In this document: positions 1 to 7,179 of the stretch, in pieces | Numbering within the stretch: position 1 is the first letter of the stretch | How the letters are laid out: every line of letters starts with the position of its first letter | DNA from: Prasinococcaceae sp. CCMP 1430 | Taxonomy: Eukaryota > Prasinodermophyta > Palmophyllophyceae > Prasinococcales > Prasinococcaceae | Assembly (NCBI GenBank): GCA_013416795.1 | Contig: RQSC01001211.1 | Coordinates: 26,858-48,762 of the forward strand | Direction: 5' to 3' | DNA: 21,905 nt | Made by a program: the position numbers and the translations under genes | Notes under the pieces: model-generated | Seen by the model: only the letters and a program-made list of their open reading frames with translations | Databases searched by the model: none | Told to the model about the DNA's origin: nothing

Positions 1-223
1 CACGCGCGCGCCAGCGCAGCCGCCGCCGGAGACGCGTGCGAAACGGCCATCAAGCCGGCGGCGCATGCGAAACGGCCATCAATCACGTCGCGCGGGGCCA
101 CAGCGCGCGCGCGGGGCGCCCCCTCGCACGCACGCGCGCCGCCCGCCACCACCACCGCACGCACGCACAGCCCACCCGCCTGGCCGCCAGCCAGGAGCGC
201 GCGCGAAGGGAGAGGGAGCCGCC
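1..223 (+). promoter_or_regulatory. upstream region of NOP10 with a 17-bp direct repeat
   Basis: This GC-rich stretch precedes the NOP10 start codon. It holds two exact copies of TGCGAAACGGCCATCAA, at 37-53 and 66-82, offset by 29 bp. No supportable gene was seen here. A duplicated element this close to a ribosome-biogenesis gene could be a paired activator site. That role is inference; the repeat itself is read directly. Confidence 0.35.
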
Positions 224-654
224 ATGTACCTCATGTACTACACGGACGACCAGGGCAAGCGCGTGTACACCTTGAAGGTGCGCGCGCGGGGGAGCGGGGG
301 CGGACGGGCGAGCGGGGAAGCGCGGGGCGCGCGCTAAGGGTTTGCCATGGCTGCCGCGGGCGGCGGCGGCCCCGCCGCCTGGGGCGGCGCAGGCCGGGCG
401 GCGGCAGGGGGTTGCGCTGCGGTGGGAGCGGTCTTACTGACGCGGCCGCGCTTGTATGGCCGCGCGACGCCTGTGGTTTCCCCCCGACTGTCCCACTCGC
501 GCGCCTCCCGCAGAAGGACACGCCCGAGGGCGCGTCGACGACGTCGGCTCACCCGGCGCGCTTCTCGCCGGACGACAAGTTCTCCAAGCAGCGCGTCGCA
601 GGCAAGAAGCGCTTCAACCTGCTTCCGACGCAACAAGAGGCGCCTGCATTCTGA
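224..654 (+). CDS. NOP10: H/ACA ribonucleoprotein complex subunit 3 (Nop10), two exons
   Basis: Nop10 is the smallest core protein of box H/ACA snoRNPs. It binds the Cbf5/dyskerin pseudouridine synthase in the nucleolus, supporting rRNA and snRNA pseudouridylation. Exon 1 is 224-277 (18 codons, starting [18 protein letters not shown]). The intron is 278-513 (GTGCGC...CAG, phase 0), and exon 2 is 514-654, ending in TGA. The spliced protein is 64 residues, the same length as the human protein. It carries the family hallmarks: YTLK before the junction, then [12 protein letters not shown], then KKRF and a TQQ near the C terminus. The start has a good context (GCCATGT). The splice junction falls in the most conserved part of the family and restores it exactly, so the exon model is firm. 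The next gene is convergent. Confidence 0.97.
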
Positions 655-1025
655 GCGCGTCCCGGACGGCCGCAGATGCTCCGCCAGCACGCGCATGGCA
701 TCGCTGGCCGATGTACCCTAACACATGTCTAGTAAGTAGGAAGAAAAAATTCACGACGAATGTAGCTGACGCGGTCGCGCACACACCTTGCGCGGAAAGG
801 CGCGCTCGAGCGCCAACACGCGACTGCCCGTGCGCTTCAGCGCGTGGGTGCACCGATGGGCGGACGGATGGGGCGGGGTTACGAGGACACGTGCATGCTC
901 TGGCCGCGCGTGTGTCGGCGATTTCGGGTTTGTTGCAGATGTGTGGGTGTAGCCGTCTACGGGCAGCTCTCTTGTTTAGCGTGCGCGCGCGTGCGTACGC
1001 GCTCGAGCGTGCGCGCAGCCGTTTC
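655..1025. other. convergent intergenic region, nothing recognised
   Basis: This is about 370 bp between the NOP10 stop codon and the end of the minus-strand T-x-Y repeat protein. It presumably holds both 3' UTRs. I see no AATAAA and no conserved ORF or RNA gene. Alternating purine/pyrimidine GC runs occur around 975-1015, as elsewhere in the window. Confidence 0.5.
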
Positions 1026-2702
1026 TCACACGCCAGCAACGATGGCTGTGAGCCTCGCCTCGAGGCTCTCGCGGCGATCGGTGGACGCCGCGCAAGATAG
1101 CGCGTGCGAGGGAGCGTGCGACGCCTGCGTCATGCGGGTCGCGCCTGTGGCATTCGTGACCACGGTCGAGGTCTCGTCGTCGACATCGCACGCCTCGTAT
1201 GCGTCGCGTGCGGCAATGAGGGCAGCCGCCTTGGCCTCAGCCGGCGGCGCCCCCGACGCACCCGCGGCACGCGCAGCGGCCTCGGCGGCCTGCGTCACGC
1301 GCCCCTCGCGATGCGCAGTTGCAGTCGTCTTCGCCTTCGCGCGGTCGAGCCCGAGTGCGTGGGCATTTCCGGCCTCGCTAGCTTTGGTCGGCTTCGCATG
1401 GAACGACTTGTAGGTCGTCTGCGCCTGGAACACACGCTCGTGCCTGGGACCCGCGAGAATGGCCGGCACGACGGTGCGCGGAGTTTGCGCCGCGCGCTGA
1501 ATACGAGGCGCAACGCCGGGGGTGCGCGGCGGATTGCGCGCACGCTCGGGGCTGCGCCCATCGCGCGGAGTGCCATACTGCTGCTGGTACGTGGTGTCGT
1601 GCGGGCCATCGCCCCCACCAGTAGACGCGGTGCCCGCGTCTGCGTCCCATTCACTGAGGCCCATGGTGCCCTGGATTTCCGCGGCGTCGAGCTCGGTCAC
1701 CCCCTTTCTCACGAGCGCCTTACGCCAAGCCTTTGGGAAGTTGGTCTTCTCCCAATCGTCGTACGAGGCGTTGCCCTTCTTGGATAGCGGCTTGCCTGCA
1801 GGACGCATTTGCTCCTGCTGGGAGCCGCAGAACTCGCGCGCGCTCGCAGCGGTGCGCGGCCGGTGAGAAGCGAGGAGCGCCGCGCGGCTCCGCCCCAGTG
1901 GCGCCTTCTCGCCGGACTTGCGACCCGTCGCAGTACCTACCACACCCTCACCGTCAGCGTCCCCTCCCCTGGGACTACCGTCGGCTTCATAGTGCAGGTG
2001 ATACGAGGTCCCCTCACGGCCGGGAAGCTTGGTCTTGAAGAGGCCATCGCCGCTGCCGCCGCCGCCTGGCATGGGCACGGTGCTCGCTGTCGCCTTGCCG
2101 AAGTGCGCACTGGCAGGCACGCGATCGTCGCTCTGTGCCTTGCGCTGCAGGAAGTCGCGCTTGTAGGACGTCGTCGACTCCAGGAAGCCCTTGCCCGAAA
2201 TGGCAGCATTGGGCCCGCCACGAACACCGCGTGGCTGCGCGGCCGCCTGCACGGCCGCAGCGAGGCCTGGCGCGAGCGCAAGCCCGCGCGCGCCCACGTC
2301 GTTAGGCGCATCTTCGAAGTTGGAGCGGTACGACGTGCGCCAGTCCTCACGCCAGTCAAATGGTGTCGGCTGGGCGTTTGCGATGGCTACAGACGACGGC
2401 ACCGTGGGTCTCTTGATCTGTCCGTTCGGAACGGCGGGCCTCCTGTGCGTGCGGGCGCTCTGCGTGCGCTGGCGCGCGAGCATCATGGCGGCGGCCACCT
2501 CGGGCTCCTTGGCGTCGTATCGTGCACTCGGCAAAATGTTATCCACCGCTTCGAACGTGCGTGCACGGTCCTCAGAGCGCACTTGTGCGCCCTGGAAGTC
2601 GTTGTCGTACTTGGTGTCCCACTCTGAGTACGTCATCGCACCCGTGTGGTTCAGCACCGGGTCACTGTCGACAAACTTGCGCGCAAACGGACGGCGCCCC
2701 AT
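1026..2702 (-). CDS. MAP6/SAXO-like repeat protein, probable flagellar microtubule-associated protein
   Basis: A single open frame of 558 aa begins with ATG at 2702 (MGRRPFARKFVDSDP) and ends with TGA. It has no enzyme motif, signal peptide or membrane segment and looks largely disordered. It carries seven spaced short motifs of the form T/S-T/S/A-Y-x3-F/Y/W: MTYSEWDTKY, TSYRSNF, TTSYKRDF, TSYHLHY, ASYDDWEKTNF, TTYQQQY and TTYKSF. Known Mn-type modules of MAP6 and SAXO proteins also use T-x-Y plus nearby aromatic and acidic residues to bind microtubules, so an axonemal microtubule-associated role is my inference. The C-terminal third is alanine-rich and possibly helical. The gene is divergent from the LRRC72-like gene across 864 bp, which fits shared ciliary expression. 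The reading frame is secure; the family assignment is tentative. Confidence 0.8.
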   Translation of the reverse strand: MGRRPFARKFVDSDPVLNHTGAMTYSEWDTKYDNDFQGAQVRSEDRARTFEAVDNILPSARYDAKEPEVAAAMMLARQRTQSARTHRRPAVPNGQIKRPTVPSSVAIANAQPTPFDWREDWRTSYRSNFEDAPNDVGARGLALAPGLAAAVQAAAQPRGVRGGPNAAISGKGFLESTTSYKRDFLQRKAQSDDRVPASAHFGKATASTVPMPGGGGSGDGLFKTKLPGREGTSYHLHYEADGSPRGGDADGEGVVGTATGRKSGEKAPLGRSRAALLASHRPRTAASAREFCGSQQEQMRPAGKPLSKKGNASYDDWEKTNFPKAWRKALVRKGVTELDAAEIQGTMGLSEWDADAGTASTGGGDGPHDTTYQQQYGTPRDGRSPERARNPPRTPGVAPRIQRAAQTPRTVVPAILAGPRHERVFQAQTTYKSFHAKPTKASEAGNAHALGLDRAKAKTTATAHREGRVTQAAEAAARAAGASGAPPAEAKAAALIAARDAYEACDVDDETSTVVTNATGATRMTQASHAPSHALSCAASTDRRESLEARLTAIVAGV

Positions 2703-3566
2703 GGCGGCAGGCTCCTATGCGCCCGTGGGGATGTCGGGATCGGCCGTGCGGGGGAAGCGTGCGCCTGTCCGACTCTTCCTGCGCAGCGCGTGCGCCGTGG
2801 GCGGCCTTGAGCGCTGCGGGCCGCGCGTACGCGAGCGGGTGCGCACGAGCGATGCGCGCGCGCGGCACCTGATCCGCGGCGCGCGCGGACGCGCTGTGGC
2901 TCCTTCGCAAGCGCAGGCCCTCTAGAGTTGCGCGTGAGCATCGGCTTGGGTGCCGATTAGGGGGGGGGGGGGAGGAGGGGGAGGAGCCCCGTTGCGGCGC
3001 CCGCGCTCGCCCAGGCTGGGCCGCGGCTCCCTCCCTCGGCCCGCACATGCTCCTGCGGTGCGCGTGTCCCTGTCTGTGCGTATCGCACTCAATTGGCAAT
3101 TGGCAATTGACGCGACCTGGCGCTCGCGCGCGCCCGTTCCGGCAACGAGCAGCGGCGCGCGCTGGCGCAGTTCAAAATCAAGGGGAGACAAAAGGCGCGC
3201 CCGTGGGTAATTTCGCTTTTGATTTAAATGAGAGTATGTATATGAGCGTCGTGATGTGCGCAGACGCCGCGCGGGCGCGGCGGTGGCGCGGCGTGCGTCC
3301 CCGGCCCGAGCTCGCCTTGCTCTGTCAAATTGCTTTAGCGCCGTTTCATCAGCACGATACAGACAAGGTCGACACTAATGGCGCCTCAGCGTTAATGCGC
3401 GCGGCACATGCTGCGCCCCGGGCGCCACCGGCTGCGTCGGTGCGGCCCGGGCCCGGAGCGCGGGGGGGGAGGCGGAGAGAGGTAGAGCGGGGCGTACGGT
3501 GCGCGGTGGGAAGGGTGGCGGGACGGACGGGGACGAGCCCACCGCACGCGCTCGGGAGCAAGCGGT
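2703..3566. promoter_or_regulatory. divergent promoter region between the T-x-Y repeat protein and the LRRC72-like gene
   Basis: The 864 bp between two divergent start codons must contain both promoters. It includes a 13-G run followed by GGA repeats (2960-2983) and three CAATTG motifs at 7-bp spacing (3090-3109), which place two CCAAT boxes on the minus strand. There is also a short AT-rich patch near 3210-3245 that stands out from the GC-rich surroundings. No conserved ORF was recognised. The promoter role follows from gene geometry, not from a defined core element. Confidence 0.5.
3090..3109. repeat. triple CAATTG repeat with two reverse CCAAT boxes
   Basis: The 20 bases read CAATTGGCAATTGGCAATTG: three CAATTG hexamers at 7-bp steps. 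On the minus strand this gives two copies of CCAATTG, i.e. CCAAT-box cores, about 390 bp upstream of the minus-strand start codon. NF-Y-type CCAAT binding is established in eukaryotes; its use here is inference. Confidence 0.4.
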
Positions 3567-4562
3567 ATGGCGCCCGTGCGGGGAGCGCTCGGCGCAGCTG
3601 ACAGCACCAAGACCGTCTCGGAGCCGCACAAGGAGATCGTCGGCGAGGGTAAGAACGCCAAGTACGTGAAGGACTGCACGGAGCTCCACCTGGGCAAGCG
3701 CGGCATCGAGCTGATTGCCGGCTTTGAGACGCTGGTCAACCTCGAGATCCTGTGGCTCAACGACAACAGGCTCACGCGCATTGCGGGGCTCGACGCCAAC
3801 CTCCGAATCCGGAGGCTGTACGTGCACAATAATGCCGTCTCGAGTCTCAAGGGCTCGCTGCAGCACTTCAAGTTCCTGCAAGTGCTCGACCTTGCGAACA
3901 ATCACCTGCATGACCTAGAGCGTGTCCTTGGCTTGCTGGGCCAGTTCAACTTCCTCGAGGACCTCACACTGAAGGGCAACCCGTGCTGCGAGGAGGAGGA
4001 CTACCGACTACGCGTGATCACCGCTCTGCCGAGCCTGCACATCCTTGACTGCCACGTGATAAAGGACAGCGAGCGTAGGAAGGCGCGCCGCACTTTCCGC
4101 ACTGGCGGCGTTGAGAAGCTCTCGCTGGCCTTCGGCGAGGCCTACGAGCGGCCAGAACTCGAGGGGCCGCCGGTGGACGTCTTCGCAAAGGTCAAGGCGG
4201 CCGCCGACCGCCTCGCCGCGCAAAAGGCCAAACTCTCATCGCACGCCGAGCAGATCATGTACAAGGATGCGTACGGCACTGCGCACGCGATGAAGCGCGC
4301 CACGCTGCCGCATCCAGAGACAATATACGGCGCGTGGGGAAGGCCCCCGGCGGAGCCCTTCGACATCACCAAACATGCGGCGGCCGAGGCTAAGGGCGCA
4401 CAGCATGGCGATGGTGCTGACAGCGGTGGCGCGCCCACCGACACGCCGCCTGCGCTCGGGACGAGTGGCGCAGTCAAGTGGGCCACTGACAAGCCTGGGC
4501 GCGGCGCTGCTGAGAGGCCCAAGGACTTCTTCCGCACGGCATCTAGCGCGTTGTACATCTAA
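3567..4562 (+). CDS. LRRC72: leucine-rich repeat protein, LRRC72-like
   Basis: This intronless 331-aa ORF runs from ATG 3567 to TAA at 4560-4562. Residues about 38-147 form SDS22-type leucine-rich repeats (TELHLGKRGI, LEILWLNDNRL, IRRLYVHNNAV, LQVLDLANNHL, LEDLTLKGNP). An LRR-cap-like segment follows, with NPCCEEEDYRLRVI and LPSLHILD at about 138-161, and then a basic ERRKARR stretch. The order and spacing resemble LRRC72 of animals and flagellated protists, a family whose molecular role is not established but whose relatives act in cilia. The C-terminal 150 residues are low-complexity apart from a short helical part around YEAYERP-VDVFAKVKAAADRLAAQ. An AATAAA lies 4 bp after the stop. The LRR fold is certain; the exact orthologue is probable. 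Confidence 0.88.
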   Translation: MAPVRGALGAADSTKTVSEPHKEIVGEGKNAKYVKDCTELHLGKRGIELIAGFETLVNLEILWLNDNRLTRIAGLDANLRIRRLYVHNNAVSSLKGSLQHFKFLQVLDLANNHLHDLERVLGLLGQFNFLEDLTLKGNPCCEEEDYRLRVITALPSLHILDCHVIKDSERRKARRTFRTGGVEKLSLAFGEAYERPELEGPPVDVFAKVKAAADRLAAQKAKLSSHAEQIMYKDAYGTAHAMKRATLPHPETIYGAWGRPPAEPFDITKHAAAEAKGAQHGDGADSGGAPTDTPPALGTSGAVKWATDKPGRGAAERPKDFFRTASSALYI

Positions 4563-4565
4563 TCT

Positions 4566-4571
4566 AATAAA
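4566..4571 (+). terminator. AATAAA polyadenylation signal of the LRRC72-like gene
   Basis: A canonical AATAAA hexamer lies 4 bases beyond the stop codon of the LRRC72-like gene. It is the clearest such signal in the window. It is followed 9 bases later by a stable hairpin at 4581-4604. Confidence 0.5.
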
Positions 4572-4580
4572 GAGAGGCGG

Positions 4581-4604
4581 CCTGCGATTCGAGGTAATCG
4601 CGGG
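4581..4604 (+). other. 9-bp stem hairpin in the 3' flank of the LRRC72-like gene
   Basis: CCTGCGATT (4581-4589) pairs with AATCGCGGG (4596-4604) around the loop CGAGGT, with one T-G wobble. It lies just after the AATAAA, where cleavage would be expected, so it may be in the mRNA tail or just beyond it. A role in 3'-end formation or stability is speculative. Confidence 0.35.
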
Positions 4605-4831
4605 CTCCTCTGCGCGCGGCTCTTTGTAACACGCCCAAAATGTGACATCACTCCCACCCGTTTGTTCATGGCGCGAGCGCGCCCATCGACTGGCGACGCG
4701 GGTGTGATTTGCGGCGATGTACTTGCAACTCCTCTCGCATTCACCGCGCTCGATGATGCTCGCGCGCGCATGCAGCCCTCGACTTTGGCTCGAACGAAAG
4801 TATTACATCGACACTTGTGTGCCCGTGAACG

Positions 4832-4985
4832 TTAGTACGGCCTATACCGCTGTGCCTGCTGCTGGTTCTGGCCCCCCATAGGGCCGCCAGACTGCTGCGC
4901 CGAGGGCTGCTGAGGTGGTTCCTGCCCATAATAAGCCACGTAGGCGGCGACCTGCTCCTGGGTATAGCCACTCGGATGTACTTGG

Positions 4986-5021
<36 letters not shown>

Positions 5022-6313
5022 ATCTGGTTTCCTTGCTGGTAGTAGGGCCCTGTCATCTGAGGAGCGGCCGCCGCAGGTTGCGGCTGTCCCTGCTGTGACC
5101 AGCCGGCGTACTGGGCGCTGGCAGGCATCTGCGGCTGCTGTTGTGCTTGCATGCCGTAGCCCATCGCCTGCTGGCCAGCACCTAGCGCCCGCTGGCCGTA
5201 TCCAAACGCCGCCTGGCCGTACCCTTGGGCAGGTTGACCGTACCCCGGCCCCTGCTGGCCGTATCCCATGCCGGGTGGCGGGCCATGCCCCATACCAGGC
5301 CGCGGGATGCCGCCGGGGCCGAGCGGCGTCGGCGCGTCGTACGAGCGCGGCGCGTTGCACTTTTTGCATTCCGTGCGGAACGAGAAGTTGATGTTGCCGC
5401 ACGAGTTGCAGGCCCAGTCGCCGGGGCGCATGTGATGGCCATTCGTGAAGCCGGCCATGTTGAGCGGCTTGTGGCCACCTGGCATTCCTTGGAAGCCCGG
5501 GCGGAAGCCACCCCCCATCCCGCCGAACTGCTTGTTGGCTTCCACCACGTGGCGAGGCTGCGCGTAGCGCACCTCGACAACGCCCGTGCCGAGCGTCGGG
5601 ACGCCAGCGTCGATGCACGCCTTCGAGCCCGCGAGGTCCTCGTACGTGACGAAGCCGTAGCCGCGCGCGCGGCCGTCCGCGGTCCTCACCTGGTGGACGT
5701 CGGTCGTATTCCCGAAGCGCGAGAAGTACTCTTTGAAGTCCTCATCGCTCACGTCCGAGAGGCCGCCCACAAAGATCTTATTTGTGGGCTGGTTGCTACC
5801 CGGCGGGGCCGAGCCGGCCGGCCTGCTCGCGCTCTTAGAGATCGCCGGTCGCACGTCCAGCGTGCGGCCGTTGATCACGTGCGGCCCGCCATTCATGAAT
5901 GCGTTTGCCATGGTCTCCGTCTCGAAGGTCACGAATCCGAACCCGCGCCCCTCCATGATGATCGAGTCGACCACGGTGCCGAACTTCGAGCAGAACATCA
6001 AGAGGTCGGCCGTCGATATGATCGTGCCCACGCCGCCGACGAAGACCTTGCAGGGTGTCGCGTCGTCAGGCCGGCCGGCCGGCTTGGCGGCATCGGCCGC
6101 TGGCGCGTCCTCCCCAGCATCCTGCGCGGCAGGCGCGGCGGTCCCCTTCGCGCCCTCGTCCTCCTCCTCCGCAGCGTGCGGGGCGTCCTCGGTGGCGAGC
6201 ACGGCCTCCTCCTGCTGCTGCTCGCCGGGCCCCTCAGCAGCGTCTTCCTCCCGCGTCTCCACCGCGCCGGGATCGGCGGTCGCGCCGCCATCTTCCTCCC
6301 CGGGCGCTGCCAT
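4832..6313 (-). CDS. RNA-binding protein with two RRMs, a RanBP2-type zinc finger and a prion-like Q/G/Y tail
   Basis: I start the CDS at ATG 6313 (MAAPGEEDGG), giving 493 aa. The frame stays open upstream, but only through the poly-C encoded proline run, which is more likely 5' UTR. Residues 1-85 are acidic and alanine-rich. RRM1 is about 88-157 (RNP2 VFVGGV, RNP1 GRGFGFVTF) and RRM2 about 179-252 (RNP2 IFVGGL, RNP1 RGYGFVTY). A RanBP2-type zinc finger lies at about 299-323 with W300, C302, C305, C316 and C319. The tail, about 330-493, is rich in G, Y, Q and P with repeated GYGQ units and an 11-residue polyglutamine. The domain set recalls the hnRNP A/B-Musashi and FUS/TAF15 families, pointing to nuclear or cytoplasmic mRNA binding and possible condensate formation. 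No exact orthologue can be named. Confidence 0.92.
4988..5020 (-). repeat. (CTG)11 / (CAG)11 trinucleotide repeat encoding polyglutamine
   Basis: Eleven CTG units on the plus strand are read on the minus strand as eleven consecutive CAG codons within the prion-like tail of the two-RRM protein. Pure repeats of this kind are prone to length variation. Confidence 0.9.
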
Positions 6314-6391
6314 CTTCGGCCGCGCGGCTTCCGCCACCGGCCCGCGCCAGCGGCCCGCGCAGCGCTCGCGGCGCCTGGCGGCGGCCGCCCA

Positions 6392-6441
<50 letters not shown>
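6392..6441. repeat. 50-nt poly-G homopolymer
   Basis: Fifty consecutive G residues lie just upstream of the RRM gene start. On the minus strand they are a poly-C run that would encode proline if translated. Its exact length should be doubted, because homopolymers of this size are commonly miscounted by sequencing. A G-quadruplex is physically expected from such a run. Confidence 0.85.
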
Positions 6442-6573
6442 CGCGGTCGACGCGCGCGGTGTGGGGCACGCCGCACACTGTACCGTACAACCAAGCAAAA
6501 GTACCGCATATCAAAATCAAAATCACCACGGTCGAAACCCCATCAGAACGCGTCGACATTCATGCGCTGGGAA

Positions 6574-6637
6574 ATCAAAATAAAAATAAAAATAAAAATC
6601 AAAATCAAAATCAAAATACCGATAGCGTCAAAAACAA
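6574..6637. repeat. AT-rich simple repeat of AAAAAT/CAAAAT units
   Basis: Tandem A-rich hexamers (AAAAAT, then CAAAAT) followed by similar degenerate AT-rich sequence lie within the AT-rich island between the RRM and FLOE-like genes. No coding potential was seen. Confidence 0.6.
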
Positions 6638-7179
6638 AAAGAATTGAGAGGTCAGAATGCGTTGAAAGGGACCCTTAAATCTTTTTGTTGTTTTTTGTTG
6701 CTCACTTGCGCGGGCGTGCGCATTCGGGTTTTACAGTAGGGTTCTCGATTTAATGCCTTTATATGTATCATTTCGGTTCGCTTTGATTCATTTGGATCAT
6801 TTTGCTGCGAGTTCGGGTTATTTTACGATTGACCAAGCCATTTTTTGGTCCCCTTGTCGCTACCTGGTAACATGGATTTCACATCAAAATAAATCCGTCG
6901 GATCCGCGCGCGCGCCCCCGCCCGCCCGCCTGGCGCGCGCGGGCCCGCGAGGTGGCGGGACGGCGCCCCATCAAAACGCACTCGAGGGGGGGGTGTTTTG
7001 CGGTTGCTGCGCGCGAGCGGCATCCAAAGCGTGAACGCGGCGTCGGGTCGCCCCGCGTGCTCGCCTCGGCGTCTGCCCCCACGACCGGACTTTCGCCCGG
7101 TGGGCTCGAGTTCTCGCCCGCGGCGCGCGATCCGCTGGACGAGCTTCAGTCGTTTCTGCCGACGCCCACGCCGCGCGGC

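Larger units (their letters stand above)
6314..7179. promoter_or_regulatory. divergent intergenic region with poly-G tract and AT-rich island
   Basis: This 866-bp region separates the divergent RRM and FLOE-like genes. From 6392 to 6441 it holds an uninterrupted poly-G tract. About 6483-6900 is strikingly AT-rich for this window, with (CAAAAT)/(AAAAAT) units near 6574-6617 and T-rich runs near 6680-6705. The rest returns to GC-rich sequence. An open frame from 6753 could encode 93 aa, but it has no recognisable features. The last part, about 7090-7179, is open in the FLOE-like frame and may contain more of that protein's N terminus, reached through an upstream exon. Confidence 0.5.

Noticed and set aside
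3136-3146. GTTCCGGCAAC as an RFX X-box in the putative ciliary divergent promoter
   Set aside because: The left half-site lacks a base relative to the X-box consensus, and short GC-rich matches are expected here by chance.
6313-6559. N-terminal extension of the RRM protein through a polyproline run
   Set aside because: It would require translating a 50-nt homopolymer and an unusual hydrophobic leader; the ATG at 6313 gives a normal acidic N terminus.
5225-6583. 452-codon plus-strand open frame antisense to the RRM gene
   Set aside because: The minus strand encodes clear RRM and zinc-finger domains; the antisense product is arginine-rich and has no homologous features.
6753-7034. ATG-started 93-aa ORF in the AT-rich island
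   Set aside because: It has no recognisable domain, its end enters GC-rich low-complexity sequence, and it shows no splice link to the FLOE-like gene.
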